DNA from: Girardinichthys multiradiatus
Taxonomy: Eukaryota > Chordata > Actinopteri > Cyprinodontiformes > Goodeidae
NCBI RefSeq assembly: GCF_021462225.1
Contig: NC_061817.1
Span: forward strand, 4,028,751-4,092,750
DNA length: 64,000 nt
Direction of reading: 5' to 3'
In this document: one piece after another, positions 23,611 to 33,373 of the stretch
Layout: each line of letters begins with the position of its first letter
Numbering within the stretch: position 1 is the first letter of the stretch
Notes under the pieces: model-generated
Told to the model about the DNA's origin: nothing
What the model saw: only the letters and a program-made list of their open reading frames with translations
Databases searched by the model: none
Made by a program: the position numbers and the translations under genes

Positions 23611-24389
23611 CAAATTTACAAATATTTTAAGACAGGTTACATGTAAATAACATTACTTTTGTAAGATTTTGTAAAAGTGGGGAACTCCTAAGAAGCTGCT
23701 TTAGCTTATACAGGGACCCCGAACAAAGAATACATTACATTGACAAAACAATAGTTATGCCATACCCCCACATCTAGTCAATTCATTATTCTTATTTCAC
23801 ATCCTCCATATAAATTCGTACAGTCCCTTACCTAGTATCACACATTGTTATTGTTTGAACATAATTGCACTTATAAAACCATATCACATTAATTGATTTC
23901 TATGGAAGCAAATCGTTACCATATTTCAAATGAAAAAGCATTTTCAGAAATGCTTTTTCATTTTAAGAATGTGGCTGCATTGTTTGACTCATAAATGAAA
24001 TTAGTAATCAATAATCCTATTTGCATTTTAATTTTCTTCTTCAAGACTGCTCATTCCTTCACTAAATTAAAATGAAAATGAAAAAGACATTTGAGATTTA
24101 TTTTTCAAAATATGCCCCAGCAAATAGATACCAAAATTCAATTTGAAATGTAAAATTTGAAAATGTAAAAGCATTTGCTGAAATGCTTTTTCATTTTAAT
24201 AATGTGGCTGCATTATTTGACCCATAAATAAAATTAGTAATCAATCATCCTATTTGCATTTGCATTTTCTTCTTCACGACTGCACATTTTATGCCATAAT
24301 CAAAAAGAAAACAAAGCAGACATTGCTTTTTCGTTTTGGTGGTCTGCCCGCAAAGTACTGTCCAGAACTCAAAAACAAAAAAGCATTCC

Positions 24390-24660
24390 GAGCGGCGGGC
24401 GCAGCAGAGTGACGTCAGCAGCCGCTCTTCCTCAGCTCCCTGCTGACCGAGCTACCCAGCTTGTTTGGTAGGGGGCGCTGTGCACGTCTGCATTGGCTGT
24501 GGCAGTTCCGCCAGCCTGCCACCGAAGCTGCCACCGGAACTGCCAAAGCCTGCCGCAGGGTGGCAGGGGATTCCGCAAGGATGCCAGAAGGTGCCAGACT
24601 GGCCGTAAAAGCTTGCCAATGCGGTTGCCGCTGTTTTTGTGGAAGCTGATGCTGATTATC
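24390..24660. promoter_or_regulatory. GC-rich island with CRE palindrome in the repeat core
   Basis: The core contains TGACGTCA at 24410-24417, the perfect cAMP-response-element palindrome, plus repeated TGCCACCGGAACTGCC-type words. The same site is kept in the other two copies at 25880-25887 and 27349-27356. That it acts as a promoter is inference only. Confidence 0.35.
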
Positions 24661-24834
24661 GGCAAATTGGTTGTCATTATCGTTAATAGTGTCTGTGGAG
24701 CTGCCACCGGAAGTGATGTCAATGCTGATTATCGGCAAACCGGATGTCATTGTTGTTATAGCCTGTTACCTTTAAATAATGATTTCATTATTGATTATTA
24801 TTTAATAAACAGCTTTAGACCCATAACATAATTC

Positions 24835-25131
24835 AAATCCAATTCAATTCAAAGATACTTTATTGATCCCCGAGGGGAAATTAGAATTCCAGTACAACCC
24901 ATCCAAACATATATTATGACACAAGACAAGGGGGGATGGGTCACCGAGGCTTTGGTGCCCACTCACAGGCGCTGCCCTTGCTAGATGAGAAAAGAGACCA
25001 CATTAGGTAAGTAGAGGGAAAAAATCATATTTCACACTTTATCCTTAGCAGGATACAGTTTGAGATTGCAAAAAACCTCAGCACAAAGAAGTAACAAGTT
25101 TACAAAACAACATGCCGGGAACGGTGAAGGT
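24835..25131 (-). mobile_element. LINE 3'-end fragment nested in the repeat complex
   Basis: ATACTTTATTGATCCCCGAG and GGGGAAATT reads, on the minus strand, as a conserved fish LINE 3' end (…CCTCGGGGATCAATAAAGTAT). No RT sequence is left. It separates two copies of the surrounding repeat. Confidence 0.55.
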
Positions 25132-26959
25132 TATGGAAGCAAATTGTTACCATATTTCAAATGAAAAAGCATTTTCAGAAATGCTTTTTCATTTTAAGAA
25201 TGTGGCTGCATTGTTTGACTCATAAATGAAATTAGTTATCAATAATCCTATTTGCATTTTAATTTTCTTCTTCACGACTGCACATTTTATGCCATAATCA
25301 AAAAGAAAACAAATCAGACATTGCTTTTTCGTTTTCGTGGTCTGCCCGCAAAGTATTGCCCAGAACTCCCGTAAAAGCTTGCCAATGCGGTTGCTGCTGT
25401 TTTTGTGGAAGCTGATGCTGATTATCGGCAAATGGGTTGTCATTATTGTTATAGCATGTTACCTTTACATAATGATTTCATTATTGATTATTATTTAATA
25501 AACAGCTTTAGACCCATAACATAAGGTGATTATATTTACTTGACATGGAAAATAAATAGCACTATGTGTATGTGTTGAAAGGATGACGATTTATTGCACA
25601 AACAGCCGGTTTATTATAGAGCACGAGCGGCTATTCTGAATCGTCACTCACAGAAAATTATAAATAAATGCTTAAAAACACGCTGGATGTCCCAGGCCAT
25701 AAGGCTGCCACCGGAACTACCAGTTCTGCCTGCCACTGCCACAAATTGAGCTCGGCCCTGCTGCAATTCAATCAATTTCTCGGCACATTTGCAATGTAAT
25801 GCACTGCAGACGTGCACAGCACCTCCCACCGAACAAGATGGGTAGCTCGGTCAGCAGGGAGCTGAGGAAGGGCGGCTGCTGACGTCACTCTTCTGCGCCC
25901 GCAGCTCGGAATGCTTTTTTGTTTTCGAGTTCTGGGCAGTACTTTGCGGGCAGACCACGAAAACGAAAAAGCAATGTCTGCTTTGTTTTCTTTTTGATTA
26001 TGGCATAAAATGTGCAGTCGTGAAGAAGAAAATGCAAATGCAAATAGGATGATTGATTACTAATTTTATTTATGGGTCAAATAACGCAGCCGCATTCTTA
26101 AAATGAAAAAGCATTCCTGGAAATGCTTTTTCATTTTCAAATTTTACATTTCAAATTGAATTTTGGTATCTATTTGCTGGGTCATATTTTGAAAAATAAA
26201 TCTCAAATGTATTTTTCTTTTTCATTTTAATTAAGTGAAAGAATGAGCAGTCTTGAAGAAGAAAATTAAAATGCAAATAGGATTATTGATTACTAATTTT
26301 ATTTATGAGTCAAACAATGCAGCCACATTCTTAAAATGAAAAAGCATTTCTGGAAATGCTTTTTCATTTTCAAATTTTACATTTCAAATTGAATTTTGGT
26401 ATCTATTTGCTGGGGTACATTTTGAAAAATAAATCTCAAATGTCTTTTTCTTTTTCATTTTAATTAAGTGAAATAATGAGCAGTCTTGAAGAAGAAAATT
26501 AAAATGCAAATAGGATTATTGATAACTAATTTCATTTATGAGTCAAACAATGCAGCCACATTCTTAAAATGAAAAAGCATTTCTGAAAATGCTTTTTCAT
26601 TTGAAATATGGTAACGATTTGCTTCCATAGAAGGTGGTGTGAGGGGTGCATATGTTTATCTTGAGCATGTGTGTGTATGCAAGTGAGTGTGTGCAAGTAA
26701 GTCCATGAAGCACTGTCCTTGATGGTACGTTGGAATGTTCATCAACCGGCCACAAAGTTCTGAGCAGGTCCACCCTGTATTCTCGTCGAGAAAATTTTAT
26801 CAATTGCATTGAGAGACCAGCTGACCAAATCCATAACTAAGAATTTGGAAGATACGCAAAAAGAGGCTCCAAAAAGAAGACAAGACACAGAGCTGAAGCA
26901 GGGCAGATATGGGAGGGAAAAAGAGTCCTCCTCAACCGAGAGCAGAAAGAAAAGAAAAA

Positions 26960-27830
26960 TTAGGTGATTGTATTTACATGACATGGAAAATAAATAACAC
27001 TATGTGTATGTGTGACGTGTTGAAAGGATGACGAAGATTTATTGTACAAACAGCCGGTTTATTATAGAGCACGAGCGGCTATTCTGAATTGTCACTCACA
27101 GAAAATTATAAATAAATGCTTAAAAACACGCTGGATGTCCCAGGCCATAAGGCTGCAACGAGGATGCCACAGCCTGCCACCGGAACTGCCAGTTCTGCCT
27201 GCCACTGCCACAAATTGAGCTCGGCCCTGCTGCAATTCAATCAATTTCTTGGCACGTTTGCAATGTGATGCAATGCAGACGTGCACAACGCCCCCTACCG
27301 AACAAGATGGGTAGCTCGGTTAGCAGGGAGCTGAGGAAGAGCGGCTGCTGACGTCACTCTGCTGCGCCCGCCGCTCGGAATACTTTTTCGTTTTCGAGTT
27401 CTGGGCAGTACTTTGCGGGCAGACCACGAAAACGAAAAAGCAATGTCTGCTTTATTTTCTGTTTGATTATAGCATAAAATGTGCAGTCGTGAAGAAGAAA
27501 ATGCAAATGCAAATAGGATGATTGATTACTAATTGTATTTATGGGTCAAATAATGTGGCCACATTCTTAAAATGAAAACGCATTTCAGCAAATGCGTTTT
27601 CATTTTCAAATTTTACATTTCAAATTGAATTTTGGTATCTATTTGCTGGGGCATATTTTGAAAAATAAATCTCAAATGTCTTTTTCATTTTCATTTTAAT
27701 TTAGTGAAGGAATGAGCAGTCTTGAAGAAGAAAGTGCAAATGCAAATAGGATGATTGATTACTAATTTTATTTATGGGTCAAATAATGCAGCCACATTCT
27801 TAAAATGAAAAAGCATTTCTGAAAATGAGA
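26960..27830 (-). repeat. Partial second copy of the palindromic repeat
   Basis: It repeats 25525-26350 in the same orientation, starting GGTGATTGTATTTACATGACATGG and including GC core, TGACGTCA and hairpins at 27574 and 27807. It breaks off in the middle of the last hairpin. The terminal edge seen at 26631 is absent, so this is a truncated copy or a tandem duplication. Confidence 0.75.
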
Positions 27831-28251
27831 TGAGTGTTAGAAAAAGGAGAGTAAAGAAGACAGACATTACTACTGCTATTTATTTGTTTTGTTACTCTTA
27901 GGAAATGCTAACAACAGTGTGGATAGACTTCCCTGCTGTTACACTTGATTTTTATAGTTTATTTATGAATAAATATTTAAAATAAATGAAACTGTAACTA
28001 TACCAATGTTTTCATTATATCTTGATAACATTTATTTATTTTAATCTCTGCGCTGGAAATGTCCCTGGATTTGATTAAAGAAAAAAGACTAAAACTAAAG
28101 TGAAACTAAACTGAAACTAAGCATTTTCAAAAACTAAAAAACTAAACCAAAATAGCAAACAAATGCTAAAAATTAATTAAAACTAAAACACAATAGAATA
28201 TGTGAAGTCAAAACTAAATAAAAATAAAAACTAATGAAAATTGCAAAACTA
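27831..28251. repeat. A-rich degenerate AAACTAAA repeat
   Basis: From about 28078 to 28225 the words AAACTAAA and AACTAAA recur irregularly. The first 240 bp are AT-rich with no assignment. Confidence 0.6.
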
Positions 28252-28669
28252 TTAAAATCTTGCTCTGGTAGGTCTTCTCATGTTCGTCTCCTTCAGTGTT
28301 TTGCAGGTCTTGAATTGAGACATACTGTCTGTTCTGTCTTGTTCCTCCTTTTTAGTGTCTCCAAACACAATTCTATTCTCCAAACACAATTCATTGTTGT
28401 CTTCCTGTTCTTTAGATTTTTTGTGCTGTGAGCCTATCAAATCTCTGACTTCTCAGCAATTGTTCGTCCAAACAACCCAGAGCAAATTACGCTTTTTTTG
28501 GATCATCTTTATCAAATAGGGCAAAGGAAATTTTTGACCAGATTTCTGAAGAATAATGTTTCTTTCGGCTTGTAATGTGTTTACTCTTCATTATTTTGAG
28601 CGGGGCTGCTATTCCACCAGCATTTGCCCATAAATCTTTACTAACAGCACTTTTTTTTACTCTCCCCAT
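28252..28669 (-). pseudogene. N-terminal exon region of the protease-bearing relic
   Basis: The minus frame 28669-28487 starts MGRVKKSAVSKDLWANAGG and runs 60 codons; it is lysine-rich and basic, as expected for a DNA-binding or nuclear N-terminus. After a stop the sequence continues with an acidic stretch including VSIQDLQNTEGDEHEKTYQS near 28260-28320. That module resembles the acidic repeats at 23430-23600, which places both parts in one ancestral gene despite 4.6 kb of inserted repeats. Confidence 0.5.
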
Positions 28670-28921
28670 TGTCTTAAAAGCTTGTAACCTAAGAAAAGGA
28701 AAATGAAATGCTGAGGCCCTGCAAGGACATGATATGATTTCGTAGATAATGGTTGTATAAAATTATGGATTTAAACGTACATTATTAAAAACATTATAAT
28801 ATAAACTTATAAAAGTGAGATAAAAAGAAAGAGCTTATTTTGTTAAGTCTAAATCTAAAATGTCTAATATGGCAAACAATTCAACATATAGCTAAAGACA
28901 GGTTACAATCAAACCTCAATG

Positions 28922-29977
28922 TGTCAGGGTTTGGACTATGTTTGTGTTTAGTTACTTTTTATCTAAGATGTTTATATTTTGTATTTTGGTAGTCGTGGTT
29001 GTTTTGGTTACTTCCTCTTACTCCTGATTGTTTATTTCCTCCTGGTGTTTGTTTTCTCCCTCCTCGTTCGTAGCTCCTTTAGTTATTATTGTTGTTTTTC
29101 TTATGACTTAGTATGGTTTTCTCCTTGTTGTCATTGTTGCAATTATTATTATGATTATTATTGTGCTCTGTTTTCTGTGCTCTTTAGTTTAGTTTCCCAT
29201 CTAGTATCTCTGTGTTTTATTTATGGTTAGGTATTTGTTCTCCCCCGTGCACTCTTCTGCTTATTAGTTTCTTTTTCTGTTACTCCTCTTCAGTTATTTT
29301 GGATTTGGTCTTTGTTTCCTAGTCCTCCCAGTCTGGTTCTCTAGTTTATCTTGTTTCTCCAGTCCCTCCTGAGAGGTTACTTTAGTAGTGTTTACGTTTT
29401 GTTTATAATTATTCTAGCCCCCAGGTTCTCTGCCTTTTTCCAGTCAGTTCAGTCAGTGTGGTTTTAGCTTTGTAATCTGGTTTGCTTTATGGGTTCCTTG
29501 TTCTTAGGTTATGGTGTTTCTTATGTTCCCTCTAGTTTCTCTGTTCATGATTATTCTTAACTCTCATGCTTCATTTGGTTATTTGTTTATAGCTTCGTTT
29601 CGGTATTGTTTATTAGTCCCTTTGCCATGTTTTAATCTATGTATTAGTTTCATCTACTCCCTCTGCCTTCCTGCCTCCTTGTCATACCTGTTCTTAGTTC
29701 CTTGATTACCTGCCTTTGTTCTCGCTCTGTATATTAGTTGGTTTTGTTTTATTGTCCTTTGCTGGTTCCTCCGATCACATTACCTGATTAAGTTCAGTGT
29801 TTGCTACGTTCCTGCAGTAGAACTCAAGTAAGTTTGGACTGTCTCAAGCTTGTACCTGCTGAGTGATTCACTATGTTCGCTTCGTCTTAACCTGTGAAAT
29901 AAACTGAAGACCGATTCACAATGCTGCTGCCAAGCTTCTATCTACGCTTCGGTCCACCCTCAAAACCCACCGTGACA
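28922..29977 (+). mobile_element. Solo LTR, 1,056 bp, with 5-bp target duplication
   Basis: It starts TGTCAGGGTTT and ends with AAACCCACCGTGACA, giving inverted termini, and is flanked on both sides by CAATG (28917-28921 and 29978-29982). An AATAAA lies about 80 bp from the end. The 5-bp duplication fits Ty3/gypsy-type integration followed by LTR-LTR recombination. T-rich, tyrosine/leucine-coding frames inside it (28979-29230, 29511-29705) are not genes. It sits inside the candidate 12.6-kb element and is younger. Confidence 0.85.
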
Positions 29978-29982
29978 CAATG

Positions 29983-30744
29983 CTAATCTGGCATATAAAC
30001 ATAGCTCATTCATTACAACTATTAAAATGACAAGGAAAAGAAAAATGGTTTGACTTACCACTGAAATTCTGTTCAATTTTCTAATGAAATGAAAGCAGAG
30101 CTACTGAAAATCTACTGGTAAGCGTCTTTTTAACACTGATCTCTAAAAGATTATTGCTGCAATAAGCTTAATTGATGGCTGATCATTATTGGCTGGTACT
30201 TAATTACACTATGCATCTGATTGGTCTGATTGTGTCTGGTTGCAAGACAGTGGCCATGAGGCAGTCATGAAGTAATAACTAAATACCAGCACATTTTATT
30301 ATATAGGTTAGAGAACTAACAAAAGCACAAACATTATTGAAATAAAGTAAAAATCAATTACTATAAATGAACTACTCAAAAGGGGAATGATTGTAGACTC
30401 AGTTGTAGCTTTTATTTAATCATATCCCTGCAAAAAAAAGCCCTTTAATTAGTAAAAATGGTTTCCAAAACAAGTGTCATAGTTTTGGCTAAGATAGATC
30501 AGTTCAAACTGAGTACTGCAACTAAAAACTAATGAGAAAGAAATTATGTTTTTGTAAGTTAAAATCCTTCCTCAGAATTGAGAGTCAGAATTCAAAAGCA
30601 AAGTGTTGCAGTGTAAACAACGTGATATGGAGTAGATGTGATGCTTTTTACGTCACTCTACAACTTCTAACAGTGACTTTGTGGATGATAATACCAATAA
30701 AAAGCCACAATGTTATGTGGAAAACATTTGTAATATCTGTGACA
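29983..30744. other. Unassigned stretch around the right inverted repeat
   Basis: Apart from the inverted repeat at 30203-30362, no gene or repeat boundary is recognised. The frame at 30532-30756 has no motif. Confidence 0.45.
30203..30362 (-). repeat. Inverted repeat, right end of candidate 12.6-kb element
   Basis: This is the reverse-complemented partner of 17727-17886. The minus-strand relic at 18620-28669 lies wholly between the two copies. I could not identify a flanking target-site duplication because the exact outer edges are unclear. Confidence 0.8.
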
Positions 30745-30934
30745 CATTTTCCCTAACTAAGAGTTATAGTATGATCAAGATAAGGTGCTCTATGTGTGCT
30801 GTGAGTTCGCTGGCACTACAACATGCTATAATGAAGTTGTTGCTGGTTTTATACTTATTTTAATAATAACAAATCACAAAAAATCTATTTAAGCACATTT
30901 TCCTAAAGTAATAGTTGTAGTATGCTCAAGATAT
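30745..30934 (+). repeat. ~150-bp tandem repeat, left of the LINE
   Basis: The unit starting at AGTTATAGTATGATCAAGAT, with the block GGCACTACAACATGCTATA inside, restarts about 149 bp later and is then interrupted by the LINE. The remaining units continue at 32383. Confidence 0.75.
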
Positions 30935-31779
30935 GGTGCTCACACCTAAAAGACATCACCGACCCCCTCCTTGACCCCCTGCAGTTTGCCTACAGAGCCA
31001 ACAGGTCTGTAGATGATGCAGTCAACCTAGCCCTTCACTTCATCCTCCGGCACCTGGACTCCACAGGAACCTACGCCAGGATCCTGTTTGTGGATTTCAG
31101 CTCTGCCTTCAACACCATCGTCCCAGTTCTGCTACAGGAGAAGCTCTCCCAGCTGAGTGTGCCCGACTCCACCTGCAGGTGGATCACTGACTTCCTGTCT
31201 GACAGGAAGCAGCGCGTGAGGCTGGGGAAGCACGTCTCTGACTCCCTGACCATCAGCACCGGTTCCCCCCAAGGCTGTGTTCTCTCTCCTCTGCTCTTCT
31301 CCCTGTACACCAACAGCTGCACCTCCAGTCACCAGTCTGTCAAGCTTCTGAAGTTTGCGGACGACACCACCCTGATCGGACTCATCTCTGATGGTGACGA
31401 GTCTGCGTACAGATGGGAGGTGGACCATCTGTTGGACTGGTGCAGCCAGAACAACCTTGAGCTCAACGCTCTAAAGACAGTGGAGATGGTTGTGAACTTC
31501 AGGCAGAACCCAGCCCCACCTGCCCCCATCACCCTCTGTGACTCCACAATTGACACTGTGGAATCTTTCCGCTTCCTGGGAACCATCATCTCCCAGGATC
31601 TCAAGTGGGAGCCAAACATCAGCTCCCTCATCAAGAAAGCCCAGCAGAGGATGTTCTTCCTGCGGCAGCTGAAGAAATTCAACCTGCCAAAGACTATGAT
31701 GGTGCACTTCTACACAGCCCTCATTGAGTCCATCCTCACCTCCTCCATCACCATCTGGTACGCCGCTGCTACAGGATAA
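30922..31779 (+). pseudogene. LINE reverse transcriptase, truncated
   Basis: The 285-codon frame begins in flanking DNA; LINE sequence starts near KDITDPLLDPLQFAYRA. RT motifs visible are LFVDFSSAFNTI (first Asp), STGSPQGCVLSPLLF, and the catalytic box FADDTTLI, followed by the thumb region SFRFLGTIIS. The N-terminal endonuclease is absent. The frame stops after WYAAATG, and the usual C-terminal segment (RLQRVIRSAEKVIGCSLLSL and SRHKNSFFPSA) continues in another frame at 31780-32041. One shift therefore separates an otherwise well-kept RT. Confidence 0.9.
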
Positions 31780-32382
31780 GGGCAGGCTGCAGCGTGTCAT
31801 TCGGTCTGCTGAGAAGGTGATTGGCTGCAGTCTACTGTCGCTCCAGGAACTGTACACCTCCAGGACCTTGAAGCGGGCAGGGAAGATTCTGGCTGATCCC
31901 TCCCACCCCGGTCACAGACTCTTTGAGACTCTCCCCTCTGGCAGGAGGCTGCGGTCCATCCGGACCAAAACCTCACGCCACAAGAACAGTTTTTTCCCAT
32001 CTGCCACCAGCCTGGTTAACAAAGCCCGGAAACCACCCTGACACTGTCCCTTTCCCCCACACCCCCCCTTTTTTTGCTGACAGGACACTTGTAACTTGTA
32101 ACTCTATGCGTTACATTAACGCTCAGCTTGGACTCCTGCTTTACTTGCACTGCTTTACTTGCACAATGATCACCTGCACTGTTGTATTGCTCTTGCATCT
32201 TATACTGCTCTATATTTACTCTCACTCACTTAAAACTGTGCACATATATTTATATTATATTGTAGATATGTTTATACTGTTTAATTTGTACTGTATTGCA
32301 CCGACTACGCCAAAACAAATTTCTTGTATGTCCAAAAACGTACTTGGCAATAAAGCTTTTCTGATTCTGATTCTGATTCTGA
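30935..32382 (+). mobile_element. CR1/L2/Rex1-type LINE, 5'-truncated
   Basis: The insert contains the C-terminal two-thirds of an RT ORF, a 3' UTR and a terminal (TTCTGA)n-type tail ending at about 32382. It splits one unit of a ~150-bp tandem repeat. The near-identical words AAGATATGGTG before and AAGATGAGGTG after it look like a slightly diverged target duplication. The 5' end is missing, as is usual for target-primed insertions. Confidence 0.85.
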
Positions 32383-32625
32383 AGATGAGGTGATGTATGT
32401 GAGCTGTGAGTTTAATGGCATTACAACATGCTATAGTGAAGTTATTGCTGGTTTTATACTTATTTTAATTATAAACAAATTGACCAAAAATCAATTTAAG
32501 GACATTTTCCCTAAGTAAAGAGTTGTAGTATGATCAAGATAACGTGTTTGATGTGTGTTATGAGTTTAATGGCACTACAACATGCTATAGTGAAGTTATT
32601 ACTTACTTTAATGATAAAACATCAT
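32383..32625 (+). repeat. ~150-bp tandem repeat, right of the LINE
   Basis: The unit interrupted at 30934 resumes here (TGTATGTGAGCTGTGAGTTT) and one further unit follows from about 32520. Confidence 0.75.
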
Positions 32626-33373
32626 TAAAATGAAAGCCATTCATCCAAAGCTATTTGATTGATAGAGTAAACTGTTATTCGTGATGTTTTGTTTTTTTCT
32701 ATTGTTGGGATTATGATTATTGATTAATTAATATTTATCAATAATTATAATTTGAAGTCATAATTTGAGAAAATGAATTTCTTAACCAAAAATCCTTATT
32801 TATGAATCGAAGCCAGAGATGTCCTCTGGTGTTGTAATTGTAGCCTAAAGCCCTTGATAATTACAACCGTTAAATACTCAGTAATAATTGATAACTATTA
32901 CTAGATGTCACTGTTTAATCAACCGTTTCTAATAAAGAAATCAAAATAAAAAGGATGGATTTTACTTGATGTTGTCTCCTCTGAGCAGAGGGAGAGAGAA
33001 GGAGGGGGGGGAAGAGTTCCACGCATCAGCGGATACACAGCAAAGAAGTCCGTTTTTCGTCCTTTGTGACCTCCTTGGCAGAAAGGTGAAAAATATGATG
33101 AACCGTCACTAGTCGACTGGAACAAAAAAAAAGGAAATATTGCGTCTCCTTGAAAACTCCGTGTTTTTTGGTTACATGTTTAACCCACATCTTCGATCGG
33201 TAAAGTTGAAAACTTACAAGCCTTCTTATTCCTGTAAGCTTAATTTGTTTAGTTTTCTCGGGAGAATGAAAGAAAGGGATTTCTTTCTCCAGAATTGATG
33301 CTCCAGTTGCGTGATAACCACGTCTCGGTTTCAGCTGGAAAGCACCTCCTTAAAGGGGCCACCTTCCTATATA
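32626..33373. other. Unassigned stretch
   Basis: AT-rich, with a GA-rich patch near 32985-33015. No gene recognised; the minus frame 32919-33125 is motif-free. Confidence 0.5.

Larger units (their letters stand above)
23903..26631. repeat. 2.7-kb palindromic repeat complex
   Basis: The left edge CTATGGAAGCAAATCGTTAC and the right edge GTAACGATTTGCTTCCATAG are perfect inverted termini at 23903 and 26631. Inside, long inverted arms carry tandem units of about 233-237 bp. Each unit centres on a hairpin such as GAAAAAGCATTT-loop-AAATGCTTTTTC (23932, 24169, 25164, 26105, 26338, 26571). A GC-rich core with a TGACGTCA palindrome occurs in each arm. A second internal start of the left edge at 25132 shows a nested duplication. 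No transposase motif is visible, so this looks like a non-autonomous DNA element with hairpin-bearing subterminal repeats. Confidence 0.75.
18620..28669 (-). pseudogene. Multi-exon transposase-like plus Ulp1/C48-protease relic
   Basis: Read right to left, the minus strand carries a plausible ATG-led N-terminus (28669), acidic repeats, a CxxC segment, a transposase-like core, an Ulp1-like cysteine-protease domain split over exons, and a C-terminal CxxC segment. Splice signals of the protease exons are still intact while the core has frameshifts and stops. The order suggests one gene of a large DNA transposon. The core motifs (LDATG, WALINSV, C-x-x-H) resemble Mutator-like transposases, and Ulp1 domains are known in plant Mutator-like elements. 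A Zisupton/KDZ-type element is an alternative. Later insertions (23.6-28.2 kb and a LINE tail near 20.1 kb) inflate the span. The assignment to one gene is inference; the individual motifs are seen. Confidence 0.6.

Noticed and set aside
28979..29705. Phe/Leu/Tyr-rich frames resembling membrane proteins
   Set aside because: They are inside a T-rich solo LTR with exact termini and target duplication.
31071..31857. Minus-strand frames across the LINE at 30.9-32.0 kb
   Set aside because: They are antisense shadows of the RT ORF, which has clear motifs on the plus strand.
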